From contig CM077115.1 in NCBI GenBank assembly GCA_039619475.1, forward strand, positions 397,454,557 through 397,518,556: a stretch of DNA of 64,000 nt, in the 5' to 3' direction. Each line of letters begins with the position of its first letter. Position 1 is the first letter of the stretch. This document shows positions 1 through 13,037 of this stretch, one piece after another. Source of the stretch: Icerya purchasi. Taxonomy: Eukaryota > Arthropoda > Insecta > Hemiptera > Monophlebidae. Made by a program: the position numbers and the translations under genes. A model generated the notes under the pieces. The model ran no database searches, was not told the origin of the DNA, and was given only the letters and a program-made list of their open reading frames with translations.

Positions 1-3000
1 AAAGTATTACATTTCTCACCTCATCGTCTGAAAATTCAATAAATCCAAAGTAATTAGTTTAGTATTTATTTATTTGTATAAATGAGTTGTTGCTAATGTT
101 ATCTTTCGGGGTATTTATTATATTGATGCAATTTTATCAGATACGTAAATATTAATTTTTCATTTCCCATTTATATCATCAATTTTTATTTCTTTAATTT
201 CTGGGATTTTCTTTCCCAAGACTTTTTTGACCACAGGCTGGTATATTTTATTTTCATCTCCACATGTAGTAACATACTTGTAAAAAACATAGTTTCACTG
301 TTAAAAATAATCCATTCATAAGGGGATGTCCTGTTCAAGGTAGTTCCTTGAAAATACCTTTTCTTTTTCAATTTTTTTAGGGAAACATTACTTATTATTA
401 TAGCACATGAAACCTGAATTGTAAGAAAAAATATGAAGATATTTTGTACAAGTTTTTACTCTTTGCATTTGATGGGCGTAAAGAAACATCATTCAACTGT
501 TTAAATAAAAAATCTGTTCCGTAAGTTAATATAAATTCTTACTTTATGAATAAATTTTATACAAATATTATTTATTTCAAAGTTTTGGAAATTTTATATT
601 ATAAAATAGATCAGTAATGATTTTTATCAAAATTTTACCTGTCAGTTGACAAATTACCTGAGAAACGTATTTTAATGGAAAATTTATGGATTTTAGAATC
701 GAACGAAATAGTTTATGCATTATAAATATCACTTTAGCCCCTTTATTTTATTTCACACGTAGACAGTCAGGCGCAATTAATGTTCGGGGATTTGTATATT
801 TTTTTTTAGACTTCGGTCCAGCTAAAGAAAAGAATTTACGATTCTTGCTGGTGTGATGAGAAATTCTCCGTGTTAATTAGTACAAATATAAAAATCAAAA
901 AGAAAAAAAAAAAAAAAAAACTTTTGAAATAAAATATAAAAATGAATTTACACACGCTTTGATTCTAAATACGGTATCGCTTTTTTTTCAACATCAGACG
1001 ATATTAAATAATAATTCAATGTTCTTTAACTGGGTTTGTGCCCCTGCCGAGAATGTAATTTTAAAAATAGTTCATCGTAAATTTTATTTTTTGGTAAAAT
1101 TCGTTTCCGCAAAAAGACAATTTTATCAAACAAATATTTTAAAAATTAACGGAGAACTAACTTTTTAAAAATTCGTGCCGATACTTTTGGTTCGTTATTC
1201 TTTAAGAGAAGTAATTAATTGAAGTTCCTAAAAAGAGTGCATTTAAAATAATATTTGATGAATGCTAATGTACAGTAAACTGCTTAAAATTATTTCTTGG
1301 AAAATAATGAAAATCCTGATCCCACATGTTAAAACTTTTTTTGTTTTTATGAGGAGGGGTGTCAGCCCTAGTACCCAAAGTCAATAATTAGAAACGATTG
1401 AAGTCATATAGAGAAAAAATTCAAAATACCAAAAGAACCTAACGAAGGAAAACTTGAAGAAGAGAAATGAGAAAGAATAGCAGCGTTGTTAAATAAAATG
1501 CCTAAAGAAATAATAAGAAGAAGAAAAAATTGGGGTGCAAAAAAAAAATAAAGGGGAATGGTTACAGAAAGAGGGAAATATAGGAACAATAATAAGCATG
1601 AAATAAAAGAAGAGGGTACAGTAATAAACAAAAGTGAAAAAGAGGAAAGGGAAAGAGACGGAACAAAATAAATAAATAAAATAATAAAAAATAAAAATAA
1701 ATAATAGGTATTAGTTATAGCTAAATTAGAAATAAGTAAAAATAGGATAAGTTTGTAATGAAATATTTGCGCGGCGATAAAATTGTATAGTATATAAGTA
1801 GTATAATGTAGGTAATTGAGATGTAAGAAAACTCGACGACAAGTGTATAGCTTGACGAGGAAATATATAAATATTAATAAATATCGATATATTTTCAAAA
1901 AAAAAAATAGGTAAAGACTCAAAAGGTTAGAATAAAGAATCACTGTTAAAACTTATTTAAATGGAAAATTATATTCGACTTTCCATACATATGTTGAAAA
2001 CAAATATGAAAATGGTAGAATAACTTCTGAAGACTAACAAACAAATTTTTTCAATAAAATTTAGATGTTAGATCGATTTTGCTTTTTTCAAATTAGTAGC
2101 TTTTCATAATCATTAAAATTGATTTATTTTTCATTTTTTTGTGCATATAAAAATTTAAAATGCGTCATAATGGGAAATTATTGCCGTGATTGACTAATTT
2201 TTTCCGAAATTTTTTATTGAAACAACCCGCTGAATGAATATTATAAAATTAGCATTTCAAGTCTTTGTAAGGGAAAATAATTTTTTAAGTTATATGTGAA
2301 CGAAAAAAAAAACATTAATAACCGCAGATTTATTTTCCGTGCAAATTAACTCCTAATTTCGCGTGAGAGTTTTTTTGATTCAATGATTATTTTACGCCTT
2401 AAATTTCATATTAACTGAAGAAGAAAAAATTAAAAACTCGCTAACACTAAACTAGGTGTACTTGGAAAAAGGACGAGGCCGAATTATATCGCGGTCGAAT
2501 CGTTGAGGCCCAATCGTTGAGGCCCAATCGTTGAGGCCAAAACGATAGAGACCCTTTTCAGAACATATCCACAAGTGGAGCTTGGAGTAAATAAATTTAC
2601 AGAAAACACGGAAATAAACCGGTGTTAACAGGCTAGAAGAAAACGAATAATACAAATATTTCAGGTATATTACAAAATAAAAGAATAGATCATGGGAAAA
2701 TTAAAGCGGAAATTAGTGAGAAATAAATCTAAACAGAGTAAACGAGATACTGAAAAGTGAACTAAATGCTGGAAATATTATCGAAACAATTTTTGGAATC
2801 AAATATAGAACAGGTAGAAATGAAAACTGCAAAACTGATATCAAAATCTCGATTGTAAGTATCGCCGAAAATTAACAATAGTTAGAGAACTAATTGTGAT
2901 ATTCAATATTTAAGAGCTTTGCAAATGTAGAAATTGAATAAAGTTTTTATAATTTAAAGCTGCTGTGAGAATATTACATAAAATGATAGTTGTAAATCAT

Positions 3001-4660
3001 AAAAAAAAAAAAGTACATCGCTAAACGTTTCTGAACCCGAAGTGAATGAGTATACCGAAATAATTTTTAAAAAGAAGAAATACATGAAAATTGGAAAACA
3101 AGTTTAATGGAAAATATAAAACTAAAATGGAAGAGAGTAAGACAGATGGCATGTAACTCACGGTTAAAAATTGCATAAAAGGTTACTGAAACGGGGGGGG
3201 GGGGGGGTTATGTTGACAATACAAGGTCAATTAATAGTTACGAATAATTACCAAAAACATGCAATGAAAAAGAAATTAATGATTTCTGCCGAGCGAAACT
3301 ATTGGCCATATTATACGTGGCTGCAGCATATGAACAACAAAAGCACACTTAAATCGCCATAATAATAATGTTCTGCATATATCTCACCAGAAAATGACGA
3401 GAGAAATATAAAATGAGAAATAGAACACATCATAGGCGTATCCAGGCCAGTTTGTCGGGGGGGGGGGGGATCACTTAAAAAAAAAACACTTGACAGAAAA
3501 AAGGATTTTACTTAGTAATTATATTTTATTAATAATCTTTTGTACAATAGTTCTAAATTCGTAAGGATTAGGATTACTTCTATTCGTTTTCATTTTGAGA
3601 ATAATTTACACTGATACATAGTTAGTTGTACTGTTAGAATGACTGGTACCAAGACATCTTACGATCGTAAAGCGACAATACAACAACTTAAAAATATAAA
3701 GTAGAGATAATAGAGATAATAATCCCAACGGTATCATCAGCCGCTGGAGTGTTCGCTTAAAAACTTTACATCGCAACAGAACAGTTAGGATTAAGGAAAA
3801 ATGTACACATAAAGATGCAAAAAGCAATTATACACATACGAAACAGTGTGTAAAGTAATAGATGGGGGGTGGGGTGGGGGGGAGACTATACATAATTCGC
3901 ACTATACTGGAATTACAAATACCACAACGAACAATTGTGAAACTTGACTAAAGTCACAATTTGTAATACGCCGGGATTATTATTTCGAAATTTTGTTACA
4001 TAGTAATAATTATCAAATCAAATAAAATCTCTTTCTTATTACAACAATTAGTACACAATATTTTGACGAGAAAATACGCAATGTTGCGCAAGGCTTAGTC
4101 AAGCACATATAAAAATTTTTCTTGAAATTAAAAGTGTGTCATAAATAAAATATAAATATACGAACTGAAAATTAAATTAATACTGAATATACAATAGGTC
4201 TGCACATAAAAATATATCATGTTCCCGCGAAAAATATAAACAAATATGTAAAGTACATAGAAACTTACAATAAAAACGTATCTTAACAATCAATAAAGAA
4301 AAAAAAACACTTACAGAACAAAGGTCTGTATTAGGTACACAAAGCGTGTAAGAAATTAACTGTTTTCGTAATGGCATGTGAAAATAAGGAAACGATCTTA
4401 ATTTCGAATGTAACGAGTTGAACTCGATAGGCGTCTTGTGTGATATTTATTGTAGTTCGGAATATTTGCCTATAAATCATTTGACCATCTAGTAACTCCT
4501 TCCTATGTGAGATTGTGAACCTATTTTTATAGCCTTTTATTTAACTCGGTTTGTCCTTCTGTCTGTTTCGTCATTCTGTTTGTCTATCTTGCGAAAGATT
4601 TTTCACCTACTTCCCGATGAATTAAAATAGTGTCCTTTTGCAGAAATGCTTGTTATAGAT
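1..4660. other. AT-rich intergenic DNA, no gene seen
   Basis: No recognisable coding domain in six frames. It holds homopolymer A/T runs, a purine-rich stretch (1400-1690) that yields a spurious minus-strand open frame, poly-G runs (3193-3207, 3457-3469, 3864-3882) and a short triple repeat at 2498-2538. Confidence 0.6.
2498..2538. repeat. 14-bp tandem repeat, three copies
   Basis: The unit AATCGTTGAGGCCC occurs three times head to tail without mismatch; the last copy lacks its final base. There is no coding context. Confidence 0.9.
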
Positions 4661-4676
4661 GACAATACAATATTAT

Positions 4677-5340
4677 GGAACATCTGGGTTTCCAGCTTTC
4701 AAATTAGACCCTCAGGGTGCCAAAAGATCGAAATTTTAGGGAAAATTTTTTTTTTTTTTCGGGCATGTGATATATTGTTGGAAAGATTATTATTTGTCGA
4801 GAACAAAACCATATTTTATTTCTTTAGTGAAACTTTCGAAGTTTACGAGAAGTTCAAAAAAGCGCGAGATCTAATGTATAGTTCCCTCTTTGCGACGCGA
4901 GTATTATAGCTAAAAATTAGGAACACGGTTGAAAATATGCACAGTATATTTCTTTGGTTTGGAACATCTAGGTTTTAAACTTTAAAATTATCCCGTCGGG
5001 CCTTCGAAAGTTCAATCTTTTGGAAAAAAATATTTTTTTCTCGGGCATGTTCGAAAGAGCGCTATTTGTCGGGAGCAAATTCGTATTTCATTTTCTTAAC
5101 GAAACATTGGAAGTTAACCAAAAGTTTAAAAAGCACAAAAAACAACGTGTAGCCTCTGCTCGTGGTTCAGCTTTATAGCTAAAAATTTTGAGCGAGGTTA
5201 AAAAAATGCGCATCCTTGTATATTTCTTTACTTTGGAACATTTCGGTTTCCAACTTTAAAATCGGACCCTTGGGACGCCTAAAGCTCGAAAGTTTCAAAA
5301 AAAAAATATTTTTTTCCCGTCATGTGACAGATTAGTCAAA
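4677..5340. repeat. Tandem array of a ~280-bp repeat, about 2.3 units
   Basis: Landmarks recur in order. GGAACATCT-like starts lie at 4677, 4961 and 5235, and CATGTGA-like words at 4764, 5045 and 5321, giving periods of 274-284 bp. Each unit also has a run of T before the CATGTG word, a GAAACTTT-like word and an AAAAGCGC-like word. A second array of the same family is at 59085-59590. The function is unknown; it is satellite-like or an internal repeat of a mobile element. Confidence 0.8.
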
Positions 5341-5558
5341 TATTGTGTTTCATGTGCTGAGGATTCCGTATGTATTGTATGAAAAACAAAAGACAATATA
5401 ATTGAAAGAATGCGATCCATTATTTAATAATAAAATGTAACACAAATTTCTGTAAACGTCCTATAACCAAGATATTGAATAAAATAAAGCAAAATAAAAT
5501 GCAATTCTAAATTTATCGTTTTTTATTGAAATACATAGTAAAAATTCTAGACTAAAAA

Positions 5559-5973
5559 AATAAAAAAAAATAAAAAAACTTTTTAAAAATAGCCTTTTAT
5601 TTATGCACTAAAAAGAAGCATTAAATAACTTTATTAATGTGCGACTACCAGATACGCGAAACTGCAAAATATTCTGAAAAATTAAAAAAGCGGGGGCCGC
5701 AAATTAATAATTAAATGTTAATATTATAATGCACATTCTAAGCCAAAACTACAATCACTGTTTAATGTTGTTCCATTGTTGTGCATCACAATACCACACA
5801 CACCGAATATTTTTGTAACGGCGGCGCCCGCTTTTATTTTTCAGAATATTTTGTAGTTTCAGATTTTAATGTTACGATGTGTATTTGATAGTCGTACACT
5901 AATAAAGTTATTTTGTACATTTTAGTGCATAAATAAAAAGCTATTTCTAAAACGTTTTATTTTTTTTTATTAT
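5559..5973. mobile_element. Foldback (long inverted repeat) MITE-like element
   Basis: The left arm (about 5559-5700) and right arm (about 5818-5973) are imperfect reverse complements. Shared words include TTTATGCACTAAAA, ATAACTTTATTA, CAAAATATTCTGAAAAAT and a GC-rich inner end (GCGGGGGCCGC versus GCGGCGCCCGC). About 120 bp separates the arms. There is no coding capacity. The flanking A/T-rich DNA hides any target duplication, so the superfamily is not known. Confidence 0.8.
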
Positions 5974-6849
5974 ATTTTAAAATAAACTTTACAATAAGAA
6001 GATGATAAACTATATTACATTTTGTAAAAATTTCGCTCCGCTAATATAATAATTTGCAGCCCCTCTTTCCAAAAAAAATATTACACCATACGACAAGACC
6101 GGTTGATTCCGTAAATCCGCGCTATATACAAATGTGAGAAATATTGACAGAGGCAGTAAAATAAAAAATTTAGATCTATTAACTTTACTGTATGAGCCGA
6201 CGAGTTTTATCTACAGTCACACATAGCATCAGCTGGTAGAGAGGGGAAAAAGAAATGTTTCCAAAGGTGTTATATTATTATCAACGGCTGCGAGACTGAT
6301 GAGGCAATATTAATTAAATTGCTTATACGAATTCCAGAAGATTCAATGAACACAGAGATAGCACTACTTTTGAAACTAATAATTAAACAGTGGCAGGTTG
6401 ATAACATAAATCAGTGACAGTAAGTTAATTCTTAATTGTATACGGGAAAATGATAGAGAATCGATCATATGTATATAATTAAGACGTGGATATTGGTTTA
6501 ATGTAATAATATGATATGTATCCTGTGTATAATATTAAGTATTAAGAAATTTTGTAACTATATTTATGAATAAACGATGATAAGGGTATTGGGCACCCAC
6601 AGAGGAGCAGTATTCCTTGTGGGACCTGCAACTTATTTTTAAAAAAAAACAAAAAAACAAGATACCGAATTTCCGGGACATTTTTTATTTCTTTACTACT
6701 ACGTATTAGCTAAATATAATTTTACGGTGTTCTCGAATTCTTAAGAGCGCATGCTGTATATTACATATTTAGTTTCAGAAAGGTTTAGGAACAATCTATT
6801 AATTTTTACCTAGTTTTCAATTAAGTTCAAATTTTCGTAAAACAGTACC
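5974..6849. other. AT-rich intergenic DNA, nothing recognised
   Basis: No coding or RNA feature seen. Short purine/pyrimidine runs only. Confidence 0.5.
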
Positions 6850-7017
6850 GTGAACTTACAAGTAAGAATCGTTTTCATAAACAGAAAGTTTATCACCAAT
6901 TTGTAGCTGGCACGGGTCATTAATAAAAATTAGAAACAGAATTAGCTCTAAAATACTTCCTTGAGCGACACCGATATTTTGCACCTGTTCATCATGTACA
7001 CATTGTTTATTTTCCTC

Positions 7018-7049
<32 letters not shown>

Positions 7050-7130
7050 GATAATGATAGTGTGAATGAAAACAAACAACACAACAGTCTCCACTAAATT
7101 TAATCGTAAAATAGTTGAGCACTGTTGATA
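6850..7130 (-). mobile_element. Decayed reverse transcriptase fragment of a non-LTR retrotransposon
   Basis: The minus strand at about 6856-7010 encodes a stretch like NIGVAQGSILELILFLIFIN, which resembles RT block 4 (GVPQGS..GP.LF...IND). A degraded version of the catalytic [YF]xDD block follows (YENDSYL). A (TAA)n microsatellite at 7020-7049 has expanded within or beside the relic. Catalytic aspartates are lost and the flanking RT blocks are absent, so it is inactive. A CR1- or jockey-like origin is plausible; the clade cannot be fixed from so little. Confidence 0.65.
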
Positions 7131-7134
7131 CAAA

Positions 7135-8435
7135 ATTTCATTATTTAAAAGAATTTCAGTACAATCAGCGTCAATTATGATAAAGTTGTGCAGGAGCTGA
7201 TTACCTGTCAGCCGCGTGGTAGCGCCTGCAGGAGCTAGTAATTACTTATCGCTGCTACTTTGTCTAAAAAGTGTTGGCGTGGCAGGTTGCAAAACAAACC
7301 CCGGTCACCTATTGAACAAGTAACGCGTTTACCAAATTAAATATGCGTTTAAATACACAACATATTCTTCTGAAATCAGCATTGCTCCACATCTACGACT
7401 GACGGTCGCTGTAATTGTAACGGTTGTTTCCAATATCTTCGTAAAATATTGTCTTTTTGTTAATTTCTCTTATCACCAATCTTTCGGTAAAAACAACAAC
7501 TCGATTCGCTATCTTCAACTGCTCGGTGGTGCACCGACACTATCAGCTACCCGGGTATTTTTATTTCCATCGGCCAGGCTACTAATCGATTTGCCGAGTG
7601 CACTGGTGAGAGGGGAAACGTCTGATGTGATTAACAAACTGAAAGGAGCCGTCAATCTGAGCGTAGCGAAGCGAAAAACGCAGATATCACATTTGAGCTC
7701 AGGCAACACAAGTGGCTAATTGGCAAACGATGTTTGGGCACAATGTGAACGCGTTCGAACTGCACAGCGATCGGCCCAACACCTATTGCTAACCGAGCAA
7801 CGTCACATCCTCGCGAACACGGCGAATGATAAATCAAATTGTCTCCGCTGCTGACATTTAAATTCGAATTTGCAATACCGTTCTCAACATGTTGTTGCTA
7901 TTTCTTCTTTATTTATTATGGTTACTATTTTTGTTCCTCCTCCTGCTCCTCCTTTAGCTGCTTTCGTTTTATTAAAACCGCTCTCCCTGCTAATCAGTTC
8001 GAAATTGAAACGGGATGAAAGAAACGCCAGCGAAAAAAGCCGATACGTACGAATATCGGAAAAACTTGTTCCAAACCGGACGCGTTCGACAATAAACACG
8101 GTTAATTTAGGTCGGCGTACGCTACGAAATCGCCCAGGGGAACATATTCAAAATTCGCCTTTGAAAGAGTGGCTGTTTTGAAAATATTGAAAATGCAGCA
8201 ATTTTTCCGCGTACATGACCTGCGCGCATTTCTACCAGCAATTGCTGCAGCAAATGAAGTGAACAATTTCTGCGATGTGGTATGAATTATCCGCTTGAAC
8301 GGCCATGGTTGCAGAGAGGGTTGAAATTGCACAACACATCAATCATAAAATTTTTCAATAATGCGTTTGATTTCATGCATGTATATTTGACCGAATGTTT
8401 CTTTGCTATTACATATATATATATATACATGTATG

Positions 8436-8477
<42 letters not shown>

Positions 8478-9549
8478 TGCATGTTTATAATGTAGGCCCT
8501 GTTCCGAATATTACGGTTTACCGGTAAAAATTAAATAAGCTTTAAAAATACCCTTTTTTTTTCCATCCGAATTATTACCGAAAAATAATGATTTTTTTTT
8601 TTTTGTTTTGACCCCGGTATTACCCATATAGCCAATAATAAACTAATATTTGTATGCGATATCAAAAGAACTCTTAATTAAGAGGCACATTTTTTAGTTT
8701 CATCAAAAATTTTTCCTTTTTTTGATACTCGTACGATCGATTTTTTTAAATTTTTCAACTTATAATCTTCTCTATTTTATTTAGATTAAATTTAACTTTG
8801 CGCGTATTAAATATTTTCTATACAGCATCATGCGGCCGAGCTTAGTAGCAGATAAAGCAAATTGGTTATAAACAAAGAATATTCTTATGAAAATTACTAT
8901 GCGCTAAGACCGTATCCGTCGTGGGAGAGGGGTTAAGCCACTCCCATTAAAATTGAATTATTTATTATAAATACACGAAAAGCGAAAAAAAATCAAAAAT
9001 TTAAATGTCGATGATTTTTTAGGGTGCTCTAACATTAAGAAAAAAATAATAATAATATGCTCCGTATTTTTAAGTAGTTCATTAATATTTTATGCAAAAT
9101 TTTTTATTACGAGTGTAATCAATAACATGTGTAAGTTTTATTAATGTGTTTATACGGGGTAATTCATTTATGTAAATTATTAATATATAAATCAATATGA
9201 TGAAAATTGTTAATAGTATGAATATTAGTGAAAAATGTATTGTTATTTATAAAATAAATTTTCACCCTCCCTCTCGCCATCATAATTCTGGGCACGGCTC
9301 TAATATGCGTTACTGTTTATTTCCTATTTAGGTACTATGCGAAATGAAACGAAATTTTAAATTTATAAATGTTCCAGAAGAATTATTAAAAATTATCGTC
9401 TGCATATAAATGTACAATGTCCATCGTGTATTAATTGTCAAACCGCGTTTATAACATCGTAATCGAATGGTATTTGAAATTCTTGATTCTGTAAATATCG
9501 TAGGAGTACTGATTATCTAAAATCAACGTTTAAAACTCTCTCCCTCTAT
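7135..9549. other. Intergenic DNA with a less AT-rich patch (7190-8330)
   Basis: The patch 7190-8330 has near-balanced composition and several overlapping short frames on both strands, typical of chance frames in GC-richer DNA. No domain is recognised. It could be regulatory, being about 10 kb upstream of the Hox coding exon. A TA-rich microsatellite lies at 8407-8473. Confidence 0.4.
8407..8473. repeat. (TA)n / (CATA) microsatellite
   Basis: Runs of TATA interrupted by CATG and CATA words. Confidence 0.9.
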
Positions 9550-9550
9550 A

Positions 9551-9780
9551 TACATATAAATAACTCGGCCATTTTGGTCTCGCAAGGGGCTGTGCCCATT
9601 GACCCCACTTGCTTACATTTCTATCTCTTTCTCTTCTATACTTGGTATAAAATGATGAAAATTTACAACGCAATTCTAAATTTTTTAATAACATACTCAC
9701 AAAAATCCTATAAAATATAACAAACGTTACATAAAATTGGGACATTTTTTCTAATGGGGGATAGCTTAAGAATTACGTTG
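9551..9780. repeat. Dispersed ~235-bp repeat embedded in TA-rich DNA
   Basis: Shares ordered words with DNA at 28320-28460, 29120-29210 and, inverted, at 45956-46190: CTTGCTTACATTTCT, TCTCTTTCTCTTC, AAATTGGGACATTTTTTCTA and AAGAATTACGTT. It is flanked on both sides by TATA-rich DNA. It has no open frame and its superfamily is unknown. Confidence 0.75.
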
Positions 9781-9930
9781 TAATTAATATATATATAATA
9801 TATAAACTCGCCCTTCGGGCCTCGGAATAGGGCAAGCCCCCTTCACCACCAGGTCTAGTTCTTCTATAATTCTTATAGAAGAGTAAACATTTTCAATGGC
9901 TACGCCGTTCGACAGGAATAAATCTTTCAG

Positions 9931-10206
9931 TTCTATTTTTCACCGCCAGGGAATGTAGGAGCGCTAGTATCGCATTAAAACCATTTTATCAGTTTTCGTA
10001 ACAGGACACTTTGCCTTATGAGTTCCAATTTTCACTACCAGGGGATATATTAGCGCTAATATTGCAATAAAACAATTTTATCAGTTTTCGTGACAGGAGA
10101 CTTTTCCTGGTGAGTTCCAATTTTCACCACCAGGAGATGTAGGAGCGCTAATATCGCATTAAAGTCTTATATATGGGACAAATTTCATAATAGGACACTT
10201 TTCCTG
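9931..10206. repeat. 92-bp tandem repeat, three units
   Basis: Units begin at 9931, 10023 and 10115 (TTCYAWTTTTCACYRCCAGG), and share GGAGCGCTAATATCGCATTAAA-like and TTTTATCAGTTTTCGTRACAGGA-like words. The 5' side (9806-9850) is GC-rich and the 3' side runs into a long (TA)n. It may be the internal repeat of a mobile element inserted in a TA microsatellite. Confidence 0.85.
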
Positions 10207-10235
10207 ATGACCCCTGGCGTAAAAATGGCATAGCC

Positions 10236-10306
<71 letters not shown>
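10236..10306. repeat. (TA)n microsatellite, about 33 units
   Basis: Uninterrupted TATA run immediately after the 92-bp tandem repeat region. Confidence 0.95.
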
Positions 10307-10308
<2 letters not shown>

Positions 10309-12059
10309 CGAAACGTAATTAATGTAAAATTCTATACGGGAATGTAAATGGTATAATTTTCACTAGGTAAACAGATAGAAAGTATTAGATTTTAAAATTT
10401 TTCTTTTGAAGCTAAGCATAATTACAATAATATATATGATTAACGTTTTTGTAACAGAGAGGACGTATAAAAGTTTTACATTAAAACTATATCCGTATAC
10501 ACGCATGAAAGCTTATATTGGAATAATAATTCATTTCCGTCTTCTGAATTTTCTATTTTCCACACCAGTAAAACTGTTTTTTTCAATGCTTCCAACATTT
10601 GGTTATTGGGTGTTTGACTAAGATCGTTTTTAAGCAAGTTCTCTACTATCGATTAGGGTAAATTGAGAAGTGTAATAAATTTAATAAAAGAAAACAACAG
10701 CGGATGAAAATATTTAAACAACTACGAGTATCTTCTCTCCGGATACAATTAAACTTCGGACTAACTAATTAAGGTAAATTCCACTCAGATTTCAAGTTTT
10801 ATCACGTATGAGCTGCGCCATTTTTCTTTATTATCACTTAAGACACCTTCTGTGTCTTTCCTTTTTGACGGAACTCTATTCGCTGTGATATCACATTTAA
10901 CAAGGAGCATGTAAAAATACATTTTGCGAAGGAGATTATTAAATTTTATTTTTTTTATTATTATTTTTTGTCGTGGCTCTTGTGCTATTTAGTACAACTG
11001 AATTGAATTTTATTCTATACTTTTATAATAATACTTCATATTGTAGTATTTTTAAAAATTATTACGTATTAGATTTGCTGCTGTTCAAATATATTAAAAC
11101 GAAAATTTTCCGAGCGGACACTTGAACAAAGTAAAATTTATCAAAATTAAAAGTGGTGAATAGTAATGCACTTCTAATCTAAGACTGATCGCGGAGTATA
11201 ATTCCAAGAAATTATTAAGGAAACGTTAAACAATCATATGTCTATACTCGCTATAAAAATGAAAAAAACAAGTAAAACTGTAAAATAATATTTAATCATT
11301 GTAAATGGCACATTATGTATTTCGTATCGTATAATTATTTGTGACTACCAGCATCCATAATTTCTTCTTTTTTTTGGGGGGGGGGGGGGGGGGGTCAACC
11401 AGGGACCTTACCCAGAAACAACAGGAAGAAAAGTTAATAATTAATTTAAGTAATCCTCTGTTATAACAAGGGCGGATCCAAATAGGCATTTTTGGGTGAA
11501 ATTATACAGTTATGTAATATCTTATACGGTAGACAGTAGATTTGAGAAATACTTTATATTCATAAACAAAATCAAATATCGACCTTTTTAGAAATTTAAA
11601 AATGTTTTATGCATAAATATTTCAATTTAATTGAAATTTTGTTTAATTTTTAGGTGAAAAATAAAACGAAATTATAAAATTGGAGCTAAAATGGTAGTTT
11701 ATAATTTGAATAGTAAATTACTGGAAAAAATAGAACGATAGTATTTTTTATTAGACTTTACTTTTTTTTTTTATTTTTGTTAGTAATCCGATCCGAATTT
11801 TTTGTCCGTCAGCAAGTACATATTTCTCATTGAACTATTTTCATTTACATTAATCAAAACAAAAATTAAAAATAAATAAAAAGGACAAAAGATCGACGAC
11901 AGTTGTATTTAAAACAGAATAAGGACGTAACATTAATAGTTTTACTAGAAAAAAAGGTGTTAAATATTAATTATTAAATCCATAGATGATAACATTTATA
12001 CAAAACATTTGTAGTGTAAATTAAGTTTCTCTGTTATAACAAAATTTTTTATCAAAGTT
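10307..12059. other. AT-rich intergenic DNA with a poly-G tract
   Basis: No gene seen. It has a long G run near 11377-11394. G-rich ends like GGGCGGATCCAAATAGG (near 11471) recall transposon termini, but no matching inverted end was found. Confidence 0.45.
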
Positions 12060-12430
12060 TTAGTACTGGTGGGAAGATGACATATTTTACGGTGGAATGT
12101 ATGATAAAATTCTTATGGAGTATTAACTTTTTGGAGTAGGCGCCAAATTGGAATTACAGTATCTAGAAACAGTTTAATCAACGTAATAATACAATCGCTT
12201 GTTTTCTAAAATCCGAGTAGTATTGTAAATATAATGAATATGTATTACAATTTTTAATTATTATCGCAGTTTGACTCTAACTGTAGTGTGAATGTTGTTA
12301 AGAATTATCATAATATATTACCTTATGGCGCATCAATTTGAAATATCATATTTTTTTGTCGAATAATTTTTACTTTTTAGTGCATATTTATAGTATTATC
12401 TTGAAGTTGTTTTGAAAAACCACTTTGTTT
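12060..12430. mobile_element. Divergent copy of the foldback family seen at 59807-60207
   Basis: The left part carries ATTAACTTTTTGGAGT, the same word as in the 59.8 kb copy. The right part carries GAATAATTTTTACTTTTTAGTGCAT followed by TTGAAGTTG, matching the opposite arm. No coding capacity; ends are approximate. Confidence 0.6.
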
Positions 12431-13037
12431 CACAATTTTTGTAGCATAATACTTAAATTTTTTGTCTTGCCACAAATCAGCTTTTCTAAAAGTAACAAGC
12501 TTATTAATGCGCGCTATGAGGCTAGGGCATTGCCAACCGATGAGCCGGGGGGGGGGGGAGCGGACAAGATGGTAGAAAGAGGATATGAGTTATAGAAAAA
12601 ATAAAAGTTGTAATTTGTAAAGGCTCAATATTTTATTAGACAAGAATAAAATCTTAATTAAAACATAATTTTCGTGGGTTTCTGGCAAATTGTTCTACTA
12701 CTTAATTAGAAAAGTTTTCCAAATTGTTCGCGATTACGCGTCTAATGCTCATCGTAGCTAGTTGATTAGAAAGTTTCAAAGCTTCATTGGGGGCCCTCCC
12801 CTGCCCCCCTTGGCGACACACATAGTGTTAATTAACACTGATAAAAATTTAATTTTTTTAAATTCTTATTTCCACGCTTAATAATGATAATATATTAAGT
12901 CAATCGTGTCTATTATGTTAATAAATCAAAAAAATTATCTAAAGAAACTACACACTTTTTTTTAACATTTATTCGAATTATATTGAAACTTATTGATATC
13001 CTTACCTGGTACCACCGCTAGACTATCACCTATTTTC
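12431..13037. other. AT-rich DNA with G- and C-rich tracts
   Basis: A G run near 12547-12559 and a GGGGGCCCTCCCC-like block near 12789 stand out. They could be remnants of a transposon with G-rich ends, but I could not pair ends or find a target duplication. Confidence 0.35.

Noticed and set aside
1404..1943. 179-codon minus-strand frame rich in Leu, Phe, Ile and Ser
   Set aside because: It reflects a purine-rich + strand (GAAAGA-type DNA). No domain, and amino-acid use follows base composition.
7205..7225. CTCF-like site (CCGCGTGGTAGCGCC)
   Set aside because: Several mismatches at core positions of the insect CTCF motif; by-eye match is too weak.
12541..12830. Transposon with G-rich ends between the poly-G run and the GGGGGCCC block
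   Set aside because: The two ends do not pair as inverted repeats and no target duplication was found.
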